This document shows, one piece after another, positions 1-8,968 of a DNA stretch of 64,000 nt. This stretch comes from Halosimplex amylolyticum (GTDB lineage: Archaea; Halobacteriota; Halobacteria; Halobacteriales; Haloarculaceae), in the NCBI RefSeq assembly GCF_051414035.1, contig NZ_JBLKNW010000002.1:124001-188000 (forward strand). The letters are read 5' to 3'. Positions within the stretch are counted from its first letter, which is position 1; every line of letters starts with the position of its first letter. A model generated the notes under the pieces. The model made no database searches and was not told the origin of the DNA. It saw only the letters and a list, made by a program, of their open reading frames with translations. The position numbers and the translations under genes are program-made.

Positions 1-390
1 GAGGGCGCCGGCGCCGTCCCGCTGGCCGCGCTCCTCGAAGGCCGATTCGACTACGACGACGACGAGGTGATCGTCCCCTGCCTCTGCGGCGGCAACATCG
101 ACCTGAACGTCCTCACGACGGTCATCATGCGCGGCCTCGTCGAGACCGGGCGCTACCTCCGCCTTCGCACGACGCTCAAGGACCGCCCGGGCGAACTCGA
201 ACGCCTCGTCGAGATCATCAGCGACTCGCGCGCCAACATCCACGCCATCGAGCACGACCGCGCCGGCAAGGACGTCGCTATGAACGCCGCCGAGGTCGAA
301 CTCGACCTGGAGACCCGCGGCCCCGACCACGCCGAGGAACTGCTCGACGCGTTACGGTCCGAGGGCTACGACGTCGACGTGCTCGTCTGA
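1..390 (+). CDS. ilvA: Threonine ammonia-lyase, C-terminal part with ACT domain (5' truncated by window)
   Basis: The frame is open from the first base, so the N-terminal PLP domain lies outside the window. The visible part begins with the end of a fold-type II PLP enzyme: EGAGAVPLAALL, then CGGNIDLN, the conserved GGN turn near the cofactor phosphate. A short ACT domain follows (roughly the last 75 residues: RLRTTLKDRPGELERLV onward). This layout matches catabolic or short biosynthetic threonine dehydratases, which deaminate threonine to 2-oxobutyrate, the first step toward isoleucine. The single ACT domain suggests amino-acid regulation, but the ligand cannot be read from sequence. The family call is secure; anabolic versus catabolic role is not. 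Confidence 0.88.
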   Translation, partial: EGAGAVPLAALLEGRFDYDDDEVIVPCLCGGNIDLNVLTTVIMRGLVETGRYLRLRTTLKDRPGELERLVEIISDSRANIHAIEHDRAGKDVAMNAAEVELDLETRGPDHAEELLDALRSEGYDVDVLV

Positions 391-411
391 CTCGACCCCG
401 TCGGCCGGACC

Positions 412-630
412 TCAGTCGTCGGCGTCGAACCGGTAGCCGACCTCGAACCGCGCGTCACAGGTCGGGCACTTCGTCGTCGACGAGGCCTCGGCCGCTTCGT
501 CGGCGTCGACGAGCGTGCACCCGTTCGGAACCGGAACGCCCGTCGCCCGCCCGCAGTCCGGACAGGGAACCATCTGCCCGGTGATCGCGGTGTCGGTGTC
601 CCCGAACTGTCCTCCGGGTGAACGAGTCAT
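412..630 (-). CDS. Small zinc-ribbon protein
   Basis: This 72-residue acidic protein has two CxxC knuckles, CPDC at about residue 23 and CPTC near residue 55, as in a single zinc ribbon. It converges with ilvA. The spacing and small size resemble haloarchaeal zinc-finger micro-proteins, many of unknown function. No enzymatic motif is visible. The ATG at 628-630 is the only sensible start. Confidence 0.7.
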   Translation of the reverse strand: MTRSPGGQFGDTDTAITGQMVPCPDCGRATGVPVPNGCTLVDADEAAEASSTTKCPTCDARFEVGYRFDADD

Positions 631-911
631 CTATCGGCACGTATCACGCCGTCTTCAAGAACGTCGTCCCAAACACGTTCGGTCCGCCGTCGTCCGACCG
701 CGAGAACCGTCAGTCACCGCTCGTCGGCCGGAATCGAGGCGGCTCGGAGTCCCGTGTCGTCACAAGGGGCTCGGAGGGGTAACTAATCGTCATCGCCGCC
801 GGTCGGAGGGAGACGCCGCGGGCGTATGAATCCCCCGTGATCCCGGCCTCACCCCGAACGCCCGTGTCGCCAGTGGCAAGCGTTTTTCCGCTCGCCCGCC
901 TCGCTCCGGGC

Positions 912-1157
912 ATGAACTTCGACGACATCGAAGCCCTCATCGAGGAGTCCATCCCGGACTCGGAGGCGACCGTCACCCGCGCCCGCGGCGCCGACGACGA
1001 CGACCACCTCGCCGCAACCGTCGTCTCGCCCGCCTTCGCCGACGAGTCGCTCGTCGACCGTCACCAGCTGGTCTACGACGCCCTCGGCGACCGCATGACC
1101 ACCGACATCCACGCGCTGGAGGTCGAGACCTACACGCCCGAGGAACGCGAGGAGTAG
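912..1157 (+). CDS. BolA family protein
   Basis: This 81-residue protein shows the BolA signature: a helix-rich start (MNFDDIEALIEESIPD), VVSPAF with DESLVDRHQLVYDAL, then IHALEVETYTPEE. BolA/IbaG proteins have a class II KH-like fold and work with monothiol glutaredoxins in Fe-S trafficking or redox-linked regulation. The conserved His of RHQLVY is present. The ATG at 912 is preferred because upstream codons lack family similarity, and a T-rich box (GCGTTTTTCCG, about 880-890) lies 23-30 bp before it, as expected for a leaderless transcript. No Grx partner is adjacent. Confidence 0.85.
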   Translation: MNFDDIEALIEESIPDSEATVTRARGADDDDHLAATVVSPAFADESLVDRHQLVYDALGDRMTTDIHALEVETYTPEEREE

Positions 1158-1304
1158 TCTCGGTCGGTCGCGTTAGCCGGGTTGCTACTGCGACCGCCTG
1201 CGAGAACGGAGTGTACAACAGCGTGAAAGCCCCGGCCGTTTCGGCTGATCAGCGGTTCTGTGCAGGCGGGGCGGTCGCGGTCTTCGATCCGCAGGAAATC
1301 CAGA

Positions 1305-2480
1305 CTACAGCGCGGGGTACTCCTCCAGCGCGTCCTCCAGCCGCTCTTTCGCGTCGCGACAGGCCGTCAGTTCCTCGTCGACCTCGCCGCTGGCCAGGCG
1401 CTCGCGCTCGTCGGGCCCGAGCTGCGCCCGTGCCTGTGCGCTGTCGCGGAGCCGCTCGTAGTCCGTCTCACGGGGCAGGTCGCGCACTCGCCGCAACGCG
1501 ACGAGCGCGTCTTCGCCGTCCTCCACGTCGTCGGCGAACCGGGCGACGACGCTCGTCAGCTCTCGCGCCCGGAACCGGAGCGTCTCCGCCTCCGGCGGGG
1601 GCCAGTCCACAGTCAACGGCTCCGGGCCGAGGCGGCGAAGGTACGTCCGCCGCGTCGAGACGTTGCGCTTCAGCGCCTCGGGGTCGTTCACGTAGTGGTC
1701 GAGCTTGGACTTCGAGTAGTCGGCGTACTCCAGCAGTTGCCCCATCGGCTCCGTGCCGGCCTCGTGCGTCTCGACGTACTCCCGCAGGTCGTCGGGCGGC
1801 GACTCGAAGCCGACGAGCGGGTACGACCGGGTCTTCGCGACGAACGCGAGGAGTTCGCGGGCACTGGCGGATCTCCGGAACGCGGCGAAGGCGTCGGTCA
1901 CGCGGTCGTTGTACGTCTCGATTGGATCGCGCAGTCGGTCGGTCGGCGCGTCCAGGTCCGCGTCGCCGAGGCGCCGGAGGGATTCGAGGTCCGCGATCTG
2001 GTCTTCGATCGCGTCGATGCGGCGCTCGACGGTGAATCGGACGTCCGCGTACCGTTCGCGGGCTTCGCGGCGGTCCTCGATGCGCGCCACGTCGTCGCGG
2101 ACGGGGTCGAGCGCCGAGCGGACCTTCCGCCAGTCCGACTCGGTGAGCCGTCGCTGCTGGAGGAGGTCGTCGACGCGTTCGAACACGTCCCGGTGGCGGA
2201 CGTCCTCGGGGAGTTCCTCGGTGACGGCGGCGATCTGGCTCTGGAACTCGATGAACGTCTTGAAGTCGCCGTCGCCGGTCACCTCCTCCTCGTAGCGCTC
2301 GAACAGCGTCGTGAGTTCGTCGTAGACGTCGGCGACGGCCTGCAGTTCCGACTCGCCGACGGCGTCGACGCGGTCGCGGGCGCGTTCGAGGGCTTCGCTG
2401 GCCGCGGCGAGGTCGGCGACGAGGGCGTCCGCGGCGGCGCGGGGGTCGTCGGTCGCGGGGTCGAAGGCGGCGTCGCTCAT
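1305..2480 (-). CDS. Coiled-coil haloarchaeal protein of unknown function
   Basis: This 391-residue acidic protein is almost entirely helical, with long heptad-like Leu/Ala patterns, for example around residues 20-120 and 150-230. No signal peptide, membrane segment or catalytic motif is visible. It starts 4 bp from the end of hisI on the same strand, so hisI is probably upstream of it in one transcript read leftward. It resembles conserved haloarchaeal hypothetical proteins, but I cannot assign a function. The composition suits a scaffolding or oligomerising protein. Confidence 0.75.
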   Translation of the reverse strand: MSDAAFDPATDDPRAAADALVADLAAASEALERARDRVDAVGESELQAVADVYDELTTLFERYEEEVTGDGDFKTFIEFQSQIAAVTEELPEDVRHRDVFERVDDLLQQRRLTESDWRKVRSALDPVRDDVARIEDRREARERYADVRFTVERRIDAIEDQIADLESLRRLGDADLDAPTDRLRDPIETYNDRVTDAFAAFRRSASARELLAFVAKTRSYPLVGFESPPDDLREYVETHEAGTEPMGQLLEYADYSKSKLDHYVNDPEALKRNVSTRRTYLRRLGPEPLTVDWPPPEAETLRFRARELTSVVARFADDVEDGEDALVALRRVRDLPRETDYERLRDSAQARAQLGPDERERLASGEVDEELTACRDAKERLEDALEEYPAL

Positions 2481-2484
2481 CCTG

Positions 2485-2853
2485 TTACTCGTAGACCTCG
2501 TCGGGGTCGAACACCCGCTCGCCGACGGTCTCGCCGTCGATGGTGCGGTAGAAACACGACTCGTAGCCGGTGTGGCAGGCCCCGCCCTCCTGGTCGACGA
2601 GATAGAGGAGGGCGTCGCCGTCGCAGTCGACGCGGATCTCCTCGACCTCCTGGACGTGGCCGCTACTCGCGCCCTTCTGCCAGAGCTCCTCGCGGCTGCG
2701 CGAGTAGTAGTGGGCCAGGCCGGTCTCGCGGGTGCGCTCGACGGCCTCGCTCGTGACGTACGCGAGCATCAACACCTCGCCGGAGTCGGCGTCCTGGGCG
2801 ACGGCGGGGATGCGCTCTGATTCGCCGAACGCCAGGTCCACTTCGTCGGTCAT
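2485..2853 (-). CDS. hisI: Phosphoribosyl-AMP cyclohydrolase (HisI)
   Basis: This 122-residue protein opens the purine ring of phosphoribosyl-AMP in the third step of histidine synthesis. Key features are MLAYVTSEA, the substrate loop YYSRSREELWQKG, the metal-binding VDCDGDALL, and the zinc cysteines of CHTGYESC. Length is normal for stand-alone HisI; the HisE domain is absent. The ATG at 2851-2853 is chosen because the longer frame runs through a GC-rich tandem repeat with no family similarity. hisA and hisB lie about 6 and 10 kb away, so histidine genes here are scattered rather than in one operon. Confidence 0.93.
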   Translation of the reverse strand: MTDEVDLAFGESERIPAVAQDADSGEVLMLAYVTSEAVERTRETGLAHYYSRSREELWQKGASSGHVQEVEEIRVDCDGDALLYLVDQEGGACHTGYESCFYRTIDGETVGERVFDPDEVYE

Positions 2854-2920
2854 ATCGCAACTGGGAGCGACCGGCGAATAGGTCTTTTGTCGCGCTCGGT
2901 CGTCCGGCTCCCCGGGACGG

Positions 2921-2992
2921 GCCGCCTCCCGGGACTGCGCGCTGGCCGCCTCCCGGAACCACACGCTGGTCGCCTCCCGGGACTGCGCGGGC
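2921..2992. repeat. 24-bp imperfect tandem repeat, 3 copies, upstream of hisI
   Basis: Three consecutive 24-bp units start at 2921, 2945 and 2969. Each begins GCCGCCTCCCGG or GTCGCCTCCCGG. Units 1 and 3 are nearly the same; unit 2 differs in its middle (GAACCACACG instead of GGACTGCGCG). The array fills the gap between the hisI start and the following rightward membrane gene. It lies about 70 bp outside hisI, upstream of the likely promoter. Confidence 0.8.
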
Positions 2993-3031
2993 CGCCCACA
3001 CTTATGCCCTGCGGCGCACAACCCACGTTCG

Positions 3032-3295
3032 ATGATCGGCTACCGGATCCGGCAGTTCGTCGCCGCCTGGCGCGAGGAGGGCCGGGCGATGCAGGCGTTT
3101 CTCCTCTGGAACGCCGGCAACACGGTCGTCGCGGTCGGACTCCTCGTCGGCGCGTTCGCGCTGCTGGTCGTGACGAACGCGCCCGGGTTTCAGCGGACTC
3201 CTCTGCTCGCGTACATCGCCGTCGCCGTCGGCTGGCTCGTCTCTATCTTCGCCATCGGCCCCGCCTACGACCGGGTCGAGCCCGCCGAGCCGTAG
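3032..3295 (+). CDS. Small membrane protein, two predicted helices
   Basis: This 87-residue protein has a basic N-terminal helix (IGYRIRQFVAAWREEGRAMQ) followed by two hydrophobic stretches at about residues 31-48 and 59-77. It looks like a two-helix inner membrane protein with both ends on one side. There is no recognisable domain. It converges with the prepilin peptidase gene and has no obvious operon partner. Confidence 0.65.
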   Translation: MIGYRIRQFVAAWREEGRAMQAFLLWNAGNTVVAVGLLVGAFALLVVTNAPGFQRTPLLAYIAVAVGWLVSIFAIGPAYDRVEPAEP

Positions 3296-3319
3296 CGACG
3301 CCAGAGTGGGACGGAGCGC

Positions 3320-4426
3320 TCAGACGAGCAGGGTGACGAGTTCGAAGAACAGGTCGCCGTAGACGAGGCTGACGACCAGTGCGACGAACATCGGGACGAT
3401 GAACGGCATTCCGGGGGAGATCCAGACCACGTCCTCGGCGGCGAGCACGTTCAGGCCCTCGCGCAGCCCCTCGGCGGTCGTCCCGTAGGCCGACCCCTCG
3501 ATGTCGTCGAGGAACGCCTCGGCGCCCCACGGGTCGTCGTATCCGTCGGCGTCCGCACCGGCCGCTTCGGCGTCGGTGGCGTGATCAGCGGGGTCGGCGA
3601 CGGTGGAGTCGGCGGCGCGAGCGGCCTCGTCGCCACCGGAGGCCGTCGCGTCCGTCGTCTCGGGCCCGACTACGTCGCCGCCGTCGGGGATCGACCCGTC
3701 ACCGGGCGGGGCGGGGTCGTCGGGGAGACTGGTGGGGTCGCGATAGCGTTCGGGGTCCTCGCGGACCGCCGCGAGCGTGACCCCGCGCCAGCGCAGGTAC
3801 ATCCGGAGGGCGTCGAGGTCGAGGCCGCCGCGGGAGAACCCCTCGGGGGTCTGGAGGAGCGAGCCGTACTCCCTGACGGCGTCGGCGGCCCGGATCGGCT
3901 TGCCGATGAACATGATCGGCGCGCGGTGGCCCGAGAGGGCGTTACGGAGCGTGACGAACAGGGGGTAGACCGCGCCGACCAGTACCGTGTTCGAGAGGAT
4001 CGTCAGCGAGAAGACGCCGACGGTGGTGCGCGTCAGCGGCAGCGCCGTGTTCGGGAACATGTACGCGGGGAAGGTCGGGAAGAGCACGGCGAGGACGATC
4101 AGCGCCTTCGCGTCGGCGCCGCCGAAGCCGCCGAACCAGTAGAAGAGGTAGCCGAGCGATCCGACCATCCCGAGCGAGAGCGCCACGCGGAGGTAGAAGC
4201 GCTCGCGCTCGGCGAGGCCGCCAATCATGGCCCCCGTGGAGGCGCGGTAGATGTCCCACGCGAGCAGCGCGATCCCGAGGAGGGCGAGCGGGAGCCACGT
4301 TCGGTTGGGCACCCGGCGAGTGCGGACGTCGCGGTAGGCGGCCCAGGCGAAGACGGGGACGGCGACCAGGCGCAGCAGGTCCGGCTTCGGCGAACTCGTC
4401 AGGAACGTCGCCAGCCACTCGATCAC
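3320..4426 (-). CDS. pibD: Prepilin/prearchaellin peptidase (A24 family, PibD-like)
   Basis: This 368-residue polytopic membrane aspartyl protease cleaves class III signal peptides of pilins and archaellins. The two catalytic aspartates are visible in YRDVRTRRVPN (about residue 33) and in GGFGGADAKA (about residue 104, the GxGD-type motif). Several hydrophobic helices follow, then a haloarchaeal cytoplasmic insert of about 150 acidic residues (about 190-320), and a final C-terminal helix. A pilin-like gene lies at 17161-17778 but not in the same operon. Family assignment is firm; substrates are inferred. Confidence 0.88.
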   Translation of the reverse strand: MIEWLATFLTSSPKPDLLRLVAVPVFAWAAYRDVRTRRVPNRTWLPLALLGIALLAWDIYRASTGAMIGGLAERERFYLRVALSLGMVGSLGYLFYWFGGFGGADAKALIVLAVLFPTFPAYMFPNTALPLTRTTVGVFSLTILSNTVLVGAVYPLFVTLRNALSGHRAPIMFIGKPIRAADAVREYGSLLQTPEGFSRGGLDLDALRMYLRWRGVTLAAVREDPERYRDPTSLPDDPAPPGDGSIPDGGDVVGPETTDATASGGDEAARAADSTVADPADHATDAEAAGADADGYDDPWGAEAFLDDIEGSAYGTTAEGLREGLNVLAAEDVVWISPGMPFIVPMFVALVVSLVYGDLFFELVTLLV

Positions 4427-4489
4427 GACCGGATGAGCGCGATGGAGTCAGTTAGTGGTTTCGGCGCGGGCGTCGACGGACGGAGCGGT

Positions 4490-4541
4490 CGCGGACTGGC
4501 TGGGAGACCGCCGACCGCGGACTGGCTTGGAGACGACCGAG
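4490..4541. repeat. 26-bp tandem duplication in pibD-fer intergenic DNA
   Basis: Two adjacent 26-bp copies start at 4490 and 4516. Both begin CGCGGACTGGCT and differ at a few positions (GGGAGACCGCC versus TGGAGACGACC). A decayed third partial copy starts at 4542. The array lies between the divergently placed 5' end of pibD and the 3' end of the ferredoxin gene. Confidence 0.75.
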
Positions 4542-4653
4542 CGCGGACCCGACTGGCGATCTCCCCCCGCAGTCGGTGCCGTCGCTCACGGAGTCGGCGT
4601 CGAAAATCGGGCGGGTCCCGATAGTTGAATAGTACGTGTGCGTCGCGAGACGC

Positions 4654-5043
4654 TTATATGACGCGGTTCTGCAGGTAGTCGAGGTGCTTTGCGTTGTAGA
4701 CGATCTTGACCTCGTCCTCGGCGGCGCTGCCGATGCAGGTCAGGCGGACGTTCTTGTCCTCGACCTCTTCGTCGGAGAGGATCTGCTGCATGTCCATGTC
4801 GATCTCGCCCTCGACGACGATGGCTGCGCAGTTGGCGCAGGCACCAGCGCGACACGAGAAGGGCCAGTCGTAGCCCTGGGCCTCGGCGGCCTCGAGGATG
4901 TACTCCCCTTCGTTGACCTCCAGCGTGCCGTAGTCCTCGTCGTCGAGGCCGGCGTCGGCGGCCTTCTCGAAGGTCTCCTCGTCGTACATATCCCAACCCT
5001 GGTCATCCAGTACTTCGTAATTCAGGTACTCTACGGTGGGCAT
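4654..5043 (-). CDS. fer: Halobacterial-type 2Fe-2S ferredoxin
   Basis: This 129-residue plant-type ferredoxin carries the haloarchaeal N-terminal acidic helical insertion (residues about 10-38) used for solubility in salt. Cluster ligands are in CRAGACANC plus the distal Cys in LTCIGS. It is the main soluble electron carrier for pyruvate and 2-oxoglutarate:ferredoxin oxidoreductases in haloarchaea. The ATG at 5041-5043 gives the usual MPTVEYLNYE start; a GTG one codon earlier is possible but less likely. Length agrees with characterised halobacterial ferredoxins. Confidence 0.95.
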   Translation of the reverse strand: MPTVEYLNYEVLDDQGWDMYDEETFEKAADAGLDDEDYGTLEVNEGEYILEAAEAQGYDWPFSCRAGACANCAAIVVEGEIDMDMQQILSDEEVEDKNVRLTCIGSAAEDEVKIVYNAKHLDYLQNRVI

Positions 5044-5187
5044 CACCTGCGATGTTCGCCTTCCTGACTGTTAGACCTTGCTGTTTCCGCTACCGTCTCG
5101 ACCGTGCGATGGCAGATATTGCCGAGCAAACGGTCCGATCAGTGGACGTACGTCCGCACACGTTCGGCCCGCCGCGAGCGACGCGGC

Positions 5188-6387
5188 TCACAGCGGGACG
5201 AACCGGAACAGCAGGTACGACGCGACCGTCGCGATGCCCGGGACGACGTTCTGGAGGAAGATGACCCGCGCGGTCGTCTCCGGTTCGAACAGGTCCGCCG
5301 CCCGCGGGATGTCCTCACTCTCCTCGTCGCCGATCGGCTGGGACTCGCTGCTCTCGGGCGTCCCGCCCTCGCCGCCGACGGTCGGGGCGTCCGGCGCGTC
5401 GGCGGCCAGCGCGCCGACGGACACCTCCGGGGCGTCGCCCCGCCGGGCGTCCGAGAGCGTGACCGTCCGGGTCGCGCGGCCCCAGCCCAGGCCGACGATG
5501 CTCATCGTCGCGATGATGACGAAACTCGCCGGGACGCCGAGCGCCGAGAGGCCGGTGACGATGGTCGAACTGACGGCGGCGACGACCAGCGCCGCCAGCA
5601 ACGGCAGTTCGGTGAGGTCGTTGCCCACGGTGTCCATCGTCCGCCGCGCGATGGTGAACGCGCCCAGGCCGATGGCGCCCCCGCCCAGCAGGATCGCGGT
5701 GTCCATCCCCAGCGACTCGCTGCCGACCAGCGGCGCGACGGCGTTGGCGACGTTCGACGCGCCCGCCGAGAACGCCATGTAACAGCCGATTCCGACGACC
5801 GAGAGGGTGCCGACGAGTTCCCGTCCGGTCGTGTTCGGCCCGAGTTCCGGTCGCGGGAGCGCCCCCGAGCGGTCGAGGACGACCAGCGACCCCTCGGTCT
5901 GGGTGACCGCGAACCACTCGACCAGCCGCGGGTAGTAGTAGCGGCCGACGACGGCGCTGACCCAGAACGCGAGGACGGGCGAGACGAGCCACCACGTGAC
6001 GATCTGGCCCATCTCCGCCCAGTTGAGCGTCCCGCGGGCCAGCCCGAGCCCGGCCATCGACCCGACGGCAGTCATCGACGTCGAGGCCGGGACCCCGGCG
6101 ATGTTCGAGAGGAACAGCGCCAGCCCGATGAAAAAGAGGACGCCGATGCTGATCTCCAGGGTGAACGTCGTCGTGACGATGTCGCTGCCCAGCGTCTCGA
6201 CGACTTCCCGGCCGACGGTCCAGCCGCCGAGCAGTGCGAAGACGGTCATCAGTCCCGCGGCGACGACCTTCGAGATCGTGTCGCTCCCGACGGCCGGGCC
6301 GAACGCGACCCCCGTCGACGAACCACCGATGTTGAAGCCGACGAAGACCGCGACGGCGACCCCGACGACGAGCAACAGAGAGACCAT
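5188..6387 (-). CDS. pit: Inorganic phosphate transporter (PiT family)
   Basis: This 399-residue integral membrane protein has two PiT half-repeats: the first contains FNIGGSSTGVAFGPAVGS and the second contains AFSAGASNVANAVAPLVGS, the repeated G(A/G)N(D/S) signature. Helices also surround GVPASTSMTAVGSMAGLG. PiT proteins import metal-phosphate with protons or sodium. An acidic cytoplasmic loop of about 70 residues lies near the C-terminus before a last helix. Variation in the signature Asn-Asp leaves ion specificity open. No phosphate regulator (PhoU) is adjacent. Confidence 0.88.
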   Translation of the reverse strand: MVSLLLVVGVAVAVFVGFNIGGSSTGVAFGPAVGSDTISKVVAAGLMTVFALLGGWTVGREVVETLGSDIVTTTFTLEISIGVLFFIGLALFLSNIAGVPASTSMTAVGSMAGLGLARGTLNWAEMGQIVTWWLVSPVLAFWVSAVVGRYYYPRLVEWFAVTQTEGSLVVLDRSGALPRPELGPNTTGRELVGTLSVVGIGCYMAFSAGASNVANAVAPLVGSESLGMDTAILLGGGAIGLGAFTIARRTMDTVGNDLTELPLLAALVVAAVSSTIVTGLSALGVPASFVIIATMSIVGLGWGRATRTVTLSDARRGDAPEVSVGALAADAPDAPTVGGEGGTPESSESQPIGDEESEDIPRAADLFEPETTARVIFLQNVVPGIATVASYLLFRFVPL

Positions 6388-6428
6388 GCCGATTCCCTCG
6401 ACCGACGGCGAGTAAAATGTGATGGAAC

Positions 6429-6482
6429 GGTCGATCGGCTACGCCGCGTCGGTCCGGTCGATCGGCTACGCCGCGTCGGTCC
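6429..6482. repeat. 27-bp perfect tandem duplication spanning the stop codon of the transducer gene
   Basis: Two identical 27-bp copies lie at 6429-6455 and 6456-6482. The functional TAG of the leftward transducer gene (6466-6468) lies in the right copy. Because 27 is a multiple of three, the left copy has the same codons and a second in-frame TAG at 6439-6441. The duplication is therefore silent for the protein and leaves two tandem stops. Confidence 0.9.
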
Positions 6483-8100
6483 GGTCGACGCCGAGGCGGT
6501 CGACCGTCCGATCGATCTCGCGGACCATCTCGACCTGCTGTTCGCTGGCGGCGGCCACGTCCGCGACCTCGTCGGAGACCTCCTCCGCCCGGTCGACGAG
6601 GTCGTCGAGCATGCTCGCGACCTCTTCGGCGCTGGCCGCCTGGTCGTCGGTCGCGTCAGCGACCTCCGCGACCCCCTGTGCGGCCTCGGCGACGGCGTCG
6701 ACGATGTCGTCGAGATTGGCCATCGCCGTCTCGACGCGGTCGATCCCCTCGTCGACCCGCTCGGTCGTCGTCGCGAGGTTCGCGACCGTCTCGTCGGCGT
6801 CGTGCTGGATCTCGTCGACCATCCCCTCGATCTCGCCGGCCCGCTCCTGGGACTCCGTCGCGAGCGACTTCACCTCGTCGGCGACGACGGCGAAGCCCGA
6901 CCCCGCTTCGCCCGCGCGGGCGGCCTCGATCGACGCGTTCAGCGCGAGGATGTTCGTCTGGTCCGCGATGTCGTTGATCATCTCGACGATCTCGTCGATC
7001 TCGACGATGCGGGTCTGCAGGCCCTCCACGTCGTCGGCCACCTCGTCGACCGCCTCGCCGACGGTGGCCATCACGTCGACCGCCCCGTCGGCCTCGCCGC
7101 GACCCTCTTCGGCCAGCGACCGCGCCCGCCGGCTCGTGGTCTCGACCTCGTCGGCGGTCGCCGCGACCTCCTCGATCGTCGCGCTCATCCGCGAGACCTC
7201 GCCCGAAATCCCGTCGACGCGCTCGACCTGTTCGTCCGTCAGTTCGGACATCTCGCCGGCGCTGTCGGCGATGTCCTCCGACGCGTCGAGCAACTGGTTG
7301 ACCGGGGCCTCGATGTCCTCCTGGACTTGTGCCTGGAGGCGCTCGCGCTCCGACGCGAGTTCCTCGCGCCGCTCGACCTCGGTTTCGAGACGCTCGTTGT
7401 ACGAGTGGATGTAGGTGTCCGCGACCACCTGCATGTCGAGGTTGATCACCCGCAACACCGACAGCACCTCGTCCATCCCCGCATCCACCTCCGACTCGAC
7501 GACCCGCTCGACCGCCTCCATGTCGACGTCCGGGCCGTCCCCGGACGGCTCGATCCCGGAACTGGCGGAGCCAGCGGGCGCGACACCGCCGTCGGCCGCG
7601 GCGTCGGCGAGTTCCGCGCGGAGCGCGTCGACGAGGTTCTCCCGGAGGCGCTCGCGGAGCAAGTCGAGAACGAGGTCGTAGTAGACGCCGTACTGCCCGA
7701 TGTAGTGTTTCATCGGCATCTCCAGCACGTCGTGGAGCTTGCCGATGCGTGCGCGGTCGGCGAAGTACTCCTCGTCGTACTCCCCGGCCGCGAGGGTCGC
7801 GAAGTACGCCGACTGCGTGCGCTTGAGCTGTTCGACGGTCTTCGGCGAGCGGCCGAACACGTCGGTGGTCTCCTCGTGACTCGTGAGGTTGTCGTAGAAG
7901 TCCTCCGCGATCTGGTCGGCGTGGTCGGCGAACAGCGGTTCGAGCGCCGACAGCCGCTCTGCGTCGTCTTCGTCGAAGCCGACGAACTCCTTTCGCCACG
8001 CGATCTCCGCCTCGTCGAGGCCGATATCCCGTACGAGCGTGCCGAGATCGAGTTCGGAGTTCAGTCCGCCACGACCGAATTCGTCATCGTAGTCTCTCAT
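6466..8100 (-). CDS. hemAT: HemAT-like globin-coupled methyl-accepting transducer
   Basis: This 544-residue soluble chemotaxis transducer has no membrane helix. Residues about 20-170 match a globin-coupled sensor: WRKEFVGFDEDD, then RIGKLHDVLEMPMKHY, in which His123 aligns with the proximal heme ligand. After a linker come long coiled coils and the MCP hairpin tip, seen as NILALNASIEAARAGEAGSG at about residues 375-395. HemAT proteins sense oxygen and signal through CheA/CheW in the aerophobic response of haloarchaea. The last codons overlap a 27-bp tandem duplication. No other che genes are nearby. Confidence 0.88.
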   Translation of the reverse strand: MRDYDDEFGRGGLNSELDLGTLVRDIGLDEAEIAWRKEFVGFDEDDAERLSALEPLFADHADQIAEDFYDNLTSHEETTDVFGRSPKTVEQLKRTQSAYFATLAAGEYDEEYFADRARIGKLHDVLEMPMKHYIGQYGVYYDLVLDLLRERLRENLVDALRAELADAAADGGVAPAGSASSGIEPSGDGPDVDMEAVERVVESEVDAGMDEVLSVLRVINLDMQVVADTYIHSYNERLETEVERREELASERERLQAQVQEDIEAPVNQLLDASEDIADSAGEMSELTDEQVERVDGISGEVSRMSATIEEVAATADEVETTSRRARSLAEEGRGEADGAVDVMATVGEAVDEVADDVEGLQTRIVEIDEIVEMINDIADQTNILALNASIEAARAGEAGSGFAVVADEVKSLATESQERAGEIEGMVDEIQHDADETVANLATTTERVDEGIDRVETAMANLDDIVDAVAEAAQGVAEVADATDDQAASAEEVASMLDDLVDRAEEVSDEVADVAAASEQQVEMVREIDRTVDRLGVDRTDAA

Positions 8101-8248
8101 AAGTGGGTGACCGAATATGTACGTTGGCGTTCCCCGGTCGCGCCCTTAACGGTACCCACCGAATTTTCGCACGTGATACTGCCGTCGGGCGATTCGGCGG
8201 GCTCCCTCGACCGATACGCTTTACGTCCGCGCTCGCCCATCGACGGAT

Positions 8249-8968
8249 ATGTTCCCCGAGTTCGAGGTCGTGCCCGCCGTCGACGTGCAGGACGGGCAGG
8301 TCGTCCAGCTGGTCGGCGGCGAGCGCGGCACCGGGAAGGAGTACGGCGACCCCGTCGCGGCCGCCGAGCGGTGGGTCGACCAGGGCGCGCGGACGCTCCA
8401 CCTCGTCGACCTCGACGGCGCCTTCGAGGGCGAGCGGGCCAACGCCGCCGCCATCGAGGCCGTCGTCGACGCCGTCGACGTCGAGACGCAACTCGGCGGC
8501 GGCATCCGCACCGTCGACGATGCCACCGCGCTCCTCGAGGCGGGCGTCGACCGCGTCATCCTCGGCACCGCCGCGGTCGAGAACCCCGAGATCGTCGCCG
8601 CGATCAGCGACGAGTACCCCGGCAGCGTCCTCGTGAGCCTCGACGCGAAAGGCGGCGAGGTCGTCGTCTCCGGGTGGACCGAGGGGACGGGCCTCGACCC
8701 CGCCGAGGCCGCCGCCCGCTACGAGGACCTGGGCGCCGGAGGGATCCTCTTCACCGACGTGGACGTGGAGGGCCAACTGGAGGGCGTGCGGACCGAGCCC
8801 GTCGAACGCGTGGTCGACGCCGTAGACGTCCCTGTCGTCGCCAGCGGCGGCGTCGCCACCCTGGACGACGTGCGCGCGCTGGAAGCCGCCGGTGCGAGCG
8901 CCGTGGTCGTCGGGAGCGCCCTGTACGAGGGCGCGTTCACGCTCGAAGACGCGATCGACGCGGTGTGA
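8249..8968 (+). CDS. hisA: HisA: 5-ProFAR isomerase
   Basis: This 239-residue TIM barrel has two phosphate-binding half-barrel signatures: VPAVDVQDGQVVQL with QLGGGIRTVDDA, then VVASGGVATLDDVRAL with AVVVGSALYEG. It catalyses the Amadori rearrangement of ProFAR in histidine synthesis. Catalytic Asp residues are in the AVDVQ strand and the FTDVD strand. A box GATACGCTTTACG (about 8211-8223) lies about 26-38 bp before the ATG, suiting a leaderless mRNA. It is divergent from the transducer gene. Confidence 0.93.
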   Translation: MFPEFEVVPAVDVQDGQVVQLVGGERGTGKEYGDPVAAAERWVDQGARTLHLVDLDGAFEGERANAAAIEAVVDAVDVETQLGGGIRTVDDATALLEAGVDRVILGTAAVENPEIVAAISDEYPGSVLVSLDAKGGEVVVSGWTEGTGLDPAEAAARYEDLGAGGILFTDVDVEGQLEGVRTEPVERVVDAVDVPVVASGGVATLDDVRALEAAGASAVVVGSALYEGAFTLEDAIDAV

